DNA of 64,000 nucleotides from Cunninghamia lanceolata. Lineage: Eukaryota; Streptophyta; Pinopsida; Cupressales; Cupressaceae. The stretch spans positions 32,118,501 to 32,182,500 of the forward strand of contig BSBN01000213.1 in the NCBI GenBank assembly GCA_027924645.1, given 5' to 3'. Below the pieces are notes generated by a model. It had not been told where the DNA came from, did no database searches, and was given only the letters and a program-made list of their open reading frames with translations. Below, piece by piece: positions 56,691 through 64,000 of the stretch. Every line of letters begins with the position of its first letter. Within the stretch, counting starts at the first letter, position 1. The position numbers were made by a program, and so were the translations under genes.

Positions 56691-57400
56691 TGTAGACACT
56701 TAAAATTGACACATCCTAATCAATGCATCTAACATCATGTCTAACACTGCTTTCAACACTTTCCTAAGTACATCCTAACCACATTTATCTAAACACTAAC
56801 ATTTCTCTCATTGCCAAATTAATTAAATAAATTATATTTATTTAATTAAGTTAATTTTTGCAACATGTCGACATTTCTTACTAATTTCCCCTTTGCCATC
56901 ACCATCACTAATTAATCAAATAATTCATATTATTTACTTAATTAGGCTAATACTAATTCCATTTTCTCCAAATTAATAAATCTAATTATCCACTCACATT
57001 TTGTCATAACTCCCTCCAAGATTCTTCTCTATTTTTAACCCATGCACAATAGTCAAAATAAAAAAATAAAAACAACTAATTTCACTCACCCATTTTAGAG
57101 CCCACTAAAATGGTGGCATAACCCTCATCACTCCTTCTGAATATTCTTAGCCAAGGAAGATTCTCCACTCATCCTTATTCAATCTCCACCATTCATTCAA
57201 AATAAAATTTTGACCCTCCACATCCTCAACTAGACATCTATAAATTCCCCCATCAAATTGAGCTTCAACCTAGATGTATTGAGCTTGAAAACTTAATTTT
57301 TTGATCATTTATCACAATCATCTATTCATAGGTACATGTTGTCAAAATCTTGCACAAATTCATGAGCATCCATATTCACAATCAATAGAGCAAATTTACA
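56691..57400 (+). repeat. Relic G 3' LTR (start clear, end uncertain)
   Basis: Starts TGTAGACACTTAAAATTGAC right after the polypurine tract; TGTAGACAC is a familiar start of plant gypsy LTRs. It carries a perfect 27-bp AT palindrome at 56821-56847 and a TATA-like CTATAAATTCCCC near 57236. I could not find the CA end or the matching 5' LTR; the end coordinate is a guess. Confidence 0.5.
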
Positions 57401-57689
57401 CGTCATAGAGTTTGCATTGGGTAATGTTGTTCTTGTTTGAATTTTGTTATTTGCACTCTATCATCTGCTCTATCTAAGGTTTTGCATGAGTTTAGAATAT
57501 GAAGCATTTTGTTTAAATTTATTTTCTACTTTGATTTCTAAATTCATGCATACAATAGTATATAGTTATGTGGTTCTTCATTCTCCTTGTTAAAAATAAA
57601 GCAATTTTATAATGCATTCTTCAATCAAACTACAATAATTCTAATGGTAGAGACAACCCAAGAATTGAGATATCATCTATGGGCTTTAT

Positions 57690-58450
57690 AGCCCTTTTAT
57701 AAAGTAGGTATGCATGTGAACATCGACGAAACCAAAATTTTGATTGTCCCATTGAAAAGGAAGAAAAAATATTATAACTTTTATTTTGGAGATTCTCTTG
57801 AAGTGGTGTCTAAATAAAAGTATCTTGGTCTCGATTTTCACAAAAAAACTCAGTTGGGACATATGTAGGATGAAAAAAATACAAAGAGGTTGGAGAGCTA
57901 TTTATGCACTCCAAAAAAATGTAAGAAAGTAGAATTATGGGATTGAAAGATCACCAAGGTCCTATTTAGGTTACTTTTCACATTAGTGGTGTTGTATGGA
58001 TGTGAAGTTTAGGCAAGTAGAATGTCTAAGTTTCAAATGGAGGCAAATAGAAAGGATCTAAAAACATCTAATCATAAACAATTTTAGAATTAAGGCTTCA
58101 AATTTCTATGAAATTATCCTTCTAGAGAAAGGTACTTTCCCATTAGAGGTAATCACCATAACCAAGTTATTATGTTACTTGAAAAAATAGAAAATATTGA
58201 GATTGACAGGTGGCCTAGGGATATAAGAGATGGATAGTTGCATTAAAAGAAAAGAACATTGATGAAACAAAATAATAAATGGATGAGTAATTGAGACATC
58301 AGCCTAAATGAATGCTCAAACCTTAACAAAGACATAAAAAACTATGTGAATGAAAAGTTAAGAATGATGTGAAGGAAAAAAATAAGTAGGAGACAACAAC
58401 ACTATATTACATAGTTCAAACTAACTTACAAGCATTGTGAAAAAGCATAT
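57690..58450 (+). pseudogene. LINE reverse transcriptase relic
   Basis: Broken frames give VNIDETKILIVPLKRKKKYY, GDSLEVVS, KYLGLDFHKKTQLGH, RGWRAIYALQKNV and WRQIERI-KHLIINNFRIK-like sequence. These resemble the region after the RT catalytic core of plant non-LTR elements (the VDKTKIM, YKYLGI and GWRALYALQ blocks). Dense stops and no 5' part: an old truncated copy. The identification rests on motif memory alone. Confidence 0.55.
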
Positions 58451-60727
58451 ATAAAGGGTGATATGGAGTAAAAAGTAACCCTGTGTCTTTTTACCTCCTA
58501 GTTTAGCTCCTAGGTCCCCGTGTTTACATTATGCATGCTTAATACTTGTCCCGGAGCAATTTCCCCCAAGACCCATGTCAAATGGGCCCTAGGGGTTCAT
58601 CATAAGTCTTAATCAAGACCAAAATATGGCCTTGGGACTTGGGTGCATGCACCCAATTCTTGCCTATTTTTCTAGGTTTAAAATTTTAGTGTGTCAACTT
58701 GGGCCCTCTCAAAAGGTTTCCCTTTGTCAGCCTATTCAATTTGAATTACAAAAGTTAGTGGGAATGCATATATAAACATGTTTAGGACTTCATTTTACAC
58801 CTAGATGGATAATATGAACTTGTGATATTGAGTTAAGGATTTTCAATGCATTCATTGTGTTGCAGAACATAATTGTGTTGTTATTGTGTTTGTTTATTGC
58901 AGATTGGGCTTCATCAATCCATCTCCTCATGATTTGAAGGATCTTCATCTCTGTGAGGTCTTCACCTCTAAGGTGACATCTATTTGTGTTTGATATCAAT
59001 CTATTTCATCATTGCTTTAGCCTCTGCCCTCCCTTGGGCACACACTCTATCTAACAATGGTGTTAGAAGACTTGAATGCCATTCTGGGGCTTGACCGAGG
59101 CAAGCTCCTAAACACCACAACCCCCAACCCCCTCTTTTGTGATTGCAGGTTATAGGTGTAGGATTGGGAAAAGTGCAAACATAGAGAAGCAACTTGAAGC
59201 ATAGAGATTCAGGATCTAGAGAAAAAATGTTGTAATTCCACCCTACTAGATTAGGGCACCCACCTTGTAGTCCTCCTGATTGGATTCATCCTAAAAGCAG
59301 GAGCTGAACATCATCCGAGACTACTCATTATTTTGAAATTGTAGAAAAAGTACCTCTCAGACTAGGGTGCCCACCCTGTAGTCTACAAAGTCTTCAACTC
59401 TAGAAATCATACTTCTGGTAAGTTTCTAATCCTTCCTGAGTGTCTTGCTATCTAGTGATCTGTAGCAGTTTGTTCATCTATACCTGATTTCATTACAATT
59501 AGGGTTTGAGGCTTATTGAATTTGGGGTTTGACAAATCTTTAAATCTAATCAATATTTTCATATCATTCCTGAGTACATCAATCTTTAACTAATTCCTCT
59601 CAATCTGTAGTGACTTGGCTTGGTTGTTGTCCTTGAATGTAAGTGTGAAAGGAGGGTTTGATTTGATAGACTATTCACTAGCTTCCATCTTCCCGCATCT
59701 TTTCATCCTTTACATTTTGGTGAACCTGTGTTTTTAATGAACTTGCATCTTGCTGAGTGTTGTAATTAGTCTTTGCATTCATTCATATCACATTTATCAT
59801 CTTGCATTGGAAATTTTTGCATACATTTGAAAAAAAAACAAGCATTTTAGGCTTGCATTAAGACATAGTTTTGCACATTTTGCATTACATATCATACAAA
59901 GATTTAATTTTCTGATATTTTCATCAGATCTGATCTTTATTACAATAATTCATCATTGCTTCATATAAAATTTTGTATTTACAAGTTACATTTGCTAGGG
60001 TTTTGCTTAAAAAGTTGCATTTTTCATATAACCTAGTCTTTGTGAAAACTAGGGTTTGTAGACAAAATTTCATTTTCAGATTTTGCAACTCCTTTTCAAC
60101 ATTCATTCAAATCTAATTTTGAAGTGTAGTTTTGGATCATAGTGCATACTTTTGCATCCTAGCTTAAAAATTGCATCTTTTGTAATTACACATTGTGTAA
60201 TTCAACAAAAATAACTACCTCCATCCTTTTGATTGTGCATTGAGCATTGTAGGATTTTGGCATCCTTATTGTATCAGATCTAAGCTATTTTTACACATTA
60301 TACCTGATTAGATTTCATTCATTCATCACTTCACATAGTCTCATAGTATCTTTTGTGCATTTACATTGAAAAAAGTGAAAAATCAAGCATTTTAGGTTCA
60401 TAAACAAGGATAGTTTTGCATTGTTTCATTGCATATGTCATAAATACCTTTCAATTCATATCTTGCATTCATTTTAGGCATATTTTTATTTGAAAATTTT
60501 GCATCATTTCATACTTGAACTTAAAAATTTGCATACTTTTAATTACACAGTGTGTATTTCAACACTAAGGGTTTACACACTCCATTTAAAAAACCTCTAA
60601 AAACATTCATCTTGCCTTGTTGTGTAGTAATTTTTCCTCCTACCTACTTTTTTTGTCATGAATTTGAGTTCTTTCAATAACCCAATTTTCTCAAACAAGT
60701 GCTTTGGTGTGAAATAGTCTCACATAC
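58451..60727. other. No gene recognised
   Basis: About 2.3 kb, T-rich towards the right with many TTGCAT words. A short direct repeat of the form AGGGCACCCACCTTGTAGTC and AGGGTGCCCACCCTGTAGTC lies near 59254 and 59366. It may be the untranslated leader of the element whose protease relic follows. Confidence 0.4.
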
Positions 60728-61833
60728 ATGGTTTCTCATCGTAATAACAATACTATGATCCCTACTAGAGTTTATATGAAGAGGAAGACTCCTGAACATG
60801 GATTAGTCTTTACACCACATGATAGAATAATTGGAAGCATTGAAGGACCTCTTTACATCATATGAGTGAAAGTAATGTAAAACCCTACAAGAGGAGCCCT
60901 TATTGATCCTAACTGTATGACTAATGTGGCTACTGAAGAGTTCCTTTATTCATATGATTTGATACAAGAATCTTATGAACCAACATACATGATGATTAAA
61001 ATACATACCGGAGCTTTCCTCCCAACCATAGGGAAGATTACTTTATTGATCACAGTATTTGATAAATCTTTGGAGTAATCATTTGATATCATCCCTACAT
61101 CCAACCTCTTTCGTATAAAATTAGGCCATCCATGGCTCAAAGCCATGAAAGGTGTCCCCTCCACCATTCACAAATGCCTAAAATTCCCTCGCCGAGGAAA
61201 CATGTATACTATTCATCATAGTCAATGGCAACCCATGGTTACTCGGAAAAACTTCAATCTTGATTACTTTTGGCCACAACCTATTGAACCTCTTAAACCA
61301 CGACAAGATCAAATATTCTTGGGATACCAATGATATAAAGCAAAGTTGATAATAAAATTGGTTGGACCTCCTATAGAAAAAATCATAAGTAAAGAGCCAC
61401 CTAGATTGAATGAACCCCTAGATTGAAAGATAAGGGAGTCTTTGCTGAGGTTCCTCCTCCATCATCCTTACAAGGATCAGAAGATACCCATAGTGAACAA
61501 AATACTTCATCACAAAAGGTTAATTTAGTAGAAGCTTCCTCCTTTGAGATGTTGAAGACTATGGAAAATCATGACAATACTTTTGCAAACACCACCAATA
61601 AAACAATAAGGAATAGACAAGAAAGAGAAAGGAGGAAGAGAAGACAAGTCTTAGCTCTAAAAACAACACCTCAACAAGAGAGCATCCCACCACCTAACAT
61701 TGAATCAACTAAAGAAGAGCTTAAGTTTGAAGAGATTAAAGATGATGATGTAAGTTGGGCAATTGTACCTTATGTACCTCTTTCATCTTGCATTCAAGAT
61801 TGGGAGAATGATTTGCTTGACAAAAATTGCTAG
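60728..61833 (+). pseudogene. Gypsy-type protease relic
   Basis: From ATG 60728 (MVSHRNNNTMIPTRVY). The protease-like part reads GALIDPNCMTNVATEEFLYS, where Asp-Pro-Asn stands at the site of the D-S/T-G triplet, and later LGHPWLKAMKGVPSTIHKCL and KFPRRGNMYTI (61112-61210). Such a G-x-PW-x2-AM-x2-VPS-x2-H-x2-LKF block is typical of plant gypsy polyproteins. Stops at 60866, 60878 and 61076 and a frameshift near 61400 break it. The last part (61423-61833) is Glu/Lys-rich, ending DWENDLLDKNC. No RT follows. Confidence 0.55.
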
Positions 61834-62430
61834 TTCATTTGTGTAGATAGGTAAGTATTTCTAACCCTTCTTAGCCACCTTTGTCGAAGCATACCTTTAC
61901 TCACTTACATGGCCTCTTATATGTTGTGTTCCCCCGTAATGTGTTATGTGTTGTTTACGCCTCTGAGGATGACCCTTGATACTCTTGTAAGGTCAAGGAT
62001 ACTAGGAGACCGCCTCTGTTGTGATCATTCTTCTATTTGTTTCATCATTCTTCTATCTCTCTTCTATCCTCTATTTTATTGTTGTGTGTCATTCCTTAGG
62101 GGCATATCATTATGGTTGATGTCTTGGGAGCATCCTCCTACATGGCATTCCTAAGGAACTTGTTTCTCCTCTCTCATTTTATTGTTTACCTTCTTCAGTG
62201 ATCCTACCTAGTTGGCGGATGAAGAAAACAAACAAATATTGATACAGATTATGTGTCCCTTCAGCAAGAAAAAAAAAATGGACCTAGTCCATGTATGAAG
62301 ATGGGGTTGATATATATAACTAGTGCTTGACTAGTAGAATCACTCTGTGTGATATATCATATTGTGCTATCTCTTGTAACTAACATTTTCCAATACTCAA
62401 TGGGATTAGACCCCCTGACCCAGAGGTACA
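61834..62430. other. No gene recognised
   Basis: T/C-rich sequence with a short ORF (61909-62154) that resembles nothing I know. Probably the end of the protease-bearing relic. An A9 run lies near 62270. Confidence 0.35.
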
Positions 62431-63260
62431 TCAGGAGATGAGATCCCCTCGTTTGACCTAGTTGGAAGGAAGAATGTGGGCGATAATTTGGAGGCCAAGT
62501 TGGCACACACAAATCCACGGACATCTCCTTTTGGAACAAAACCAAAAGGAATGAGTTCTCTTCCTTCTCTTTTATGTTCTTCGGATCCTATTTCAAGTGA
62601 TTTTTCTATGTTTGTCCCTAATTGTGTGGTTGATAAAGGTATATCCCATATGGATCTATTGTTAGTTGGTAAATTTTTGGGCCCCAGGCCTAATATTGAA
62701 GTTGTTAGATCCTAGGCCCAACGAAAATGGGGTATAAAAGGGCAGGTGGATATCGCTTCTCTACAGAAGGGATTTTTCACCTTTACAATCTCATGAGAAG
62801 AAGGTCTACTAGGTACTCTAGCTGGAGGGCCTTGGGTTATTGGTAACTCTACTTTGGCCCTCCAAAGATGGGAACCAGGCTTTGATGCCTTGAAGAACTC
62901 TTTCAATATTGCCCCAATCTAGGTCAGATTACCCAGGTTACCCATGGAATTTTGGGATGAGGAAGTTTTAAGGGTCTGGCAAGTGCTTTTAGTCAGTTGC
63001 TAATGGTGGACCCAATTACGATATCTAGGAAGTGGTTGGCTTATGCTAGGATCTGTGTGATGGTGAACCAATCTACAAGTTTGCCTGCGTCAATCAAGAT
63101 TAAATCTAAACTTGGTATGTGGGACCAAGCCATTGAGTTTGAATCTATCCCTTTCACTTTTTTCCTATGTAAGAAGGTGGGACATTAGGCTAAGAATTGC
63201 CCATCCAAGAAGCCTAAGGGTAGAAAATATGATGTAGGACCATCCCTGATTCAAGAGTAA
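62431..63260 (+). pseudogene. LINE ORF1-like relic (DUF4283 plus knuckle)
   Basis: Frames give FDLVGRKNVGDNLEAKLAHT, then VVRS, a stop, AQRKWGIKGQVDIASLQKGF, LAGGPWVIGNSTLALQRWEP, VRLPRLPMEFWDEEVL, and after a frameshift KWLAYARICVMVNQSTSLPA, SKLGMWDQAIEFESIPFTFF and LCKKVGH-stop-AKNCP. This is the DUF4283 arrangement of plant LINE ORF1 proteins followed by a damaged CCHC knuckle. No endonuclease or RT follows before the window ends. RNA-binding protein of a LINE, dead here. Confidence 0.65.
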
Positions 63261-64000
63261 TCTTGCATCAACCAAAAACATTTGCATTTTAGTTTGTTTG
63301 CATTTCAGTTCTTTCTTTTCCAGTTCAGTTTAGGCAATTTAGTCAGAAGCAATTCAGCTTGTGGTCCAATTTTGGTAATTCACACCTTACAGATCTAGAC
63401 TTAGCATCTAAATTCATTTATCTACATCATATCAAGAATTTAGAGCATTTGGATTAGTTACTAGAAAGTTATCGCTATCAGAAGATCAATTATTTTCTTA
63501 GTGCAGAGCATCCTAACAATTCCTGATAATTAGCTAAAGGAGAAGGCTTGTGGATCATTCCTTGACTTGTGGATCTCAATAAAACATCATCCAATGTCTT
63601 GTGGTTTGTGGCCGACCTTCCCCAAGGGTCCGCATGTTGTTCCATTCATTTTAGGAAGTGTTCTATGCATTTAGGTCTGACTTATCTGTGAACATGTTAC
63701 AATGCTTCATTGGAGTTTGTGACCTTCTTTAGCTGACACAGAGGAATCTATTGGTCCATAAATGATATATAATGATTTAATAGATCCTTAGGAAAGTATC
63801 TATTCACATAAGAAAGATCTAATAGTTTAGATTTGTGCAAAGGAGCTTCAAAGCTTTATCTTGCGCATATATGTAATCAGATCTGTGAGCCGAGCCGAAT
63901 TGTAAGCCCGCATGTTTCCAGCCAGAATGTATTTGAATTCTTTGATATACTAAATGACTAAATCTACATTTGTTCCATTTCTTTGAGTTGTTTCCGTTGT
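63261..64000. other. No gene recognised
   Basis: AT-rich sequence without a credible ORF, repeat or LTR end. Confidence 0.4.

Noticed and set aside
60973..61167. 64-codon minus-strand ORF
   Set aside because: Antisense shadow of the protease relic on the plus strand.

Overview
The window is a dense stack of plant retrotransposons and contains no ordinary host gene that I can recognise. It is a land-plant nuclear sequence: AT-rich, with Ty3/gypsy Tat-like elements, Ty1/copia elements with tRNA-iMet primer sites, and plant LINE relics. A gymnosperm is my best guess, from the giant LTRs, the RNase H placed upstream of RT, and the amount of nesting. I could not test this by database search.

The nesting could be worked out from LTR ends (TG...CA) and 5-bp target-site duplications (TSDs). 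The oldest layer on the left is H, a minus-strand Ty3/gypsy element. Its pol runs 43114->42220, 39003->36359 and 341->1. H is interrupted by E1 (342-36358, TSD AGAAA) and by a solo LTR of E1's family (39004-42219, TSD TATAC). At about 43115 the H pol abuts a minus-strand copia gag that has its own PBS and LTR (to 45200), so H looks chimeric or deleted.

E1 is a plus-strand Tat-like gypsy with LTRs of about 6.97 kb. Each LTR carries, in U3 upstream of the TATA box, a degraded reading frame of about 1,460 codons of a family I do not recognise (1783-6161 and 18628-23003). E1's internal region (7306-17172) keeps PBS, gag, protease, an RNase H upstream of RT, RT, RNase H and integrase, all broken. 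It contains an unrelated solo LTR (10790-12419, TSD TATCA). E1's 3' LTR is split by E2 (23398-35605, TSD CGTCC).

E2 is a young, nearly intact element. Its 2.74-kb LTRs differ at about two dozen sites, and its gag-pol frame is interrupted only by four TAG codons. The order is gag-PR-RNase H-RT-RNase H-INT.

The right third is an older plus-strand gypsy-like relic (G: a G-patch motif near 47.6 kb, a PPT and LTR start at 56691). It is interrupted by a solo LTR (47808-48795, TSD ATAAT) and by a complete but inactivated copia element (50866-56162, TSD AATAG). Beyond it lie a LINE RT relic (about 57.7-58.4 kb), a gypsy-type protease relic (60728-61833) and a LINE ORF1-like relic (about 62.4-63.3 kb), separated by sequence in which I see no gene.

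The most unusual item is the long reading frame inside E1's U3. By position it would lie at the 3' end of the genomic RNA, downstream of pol.
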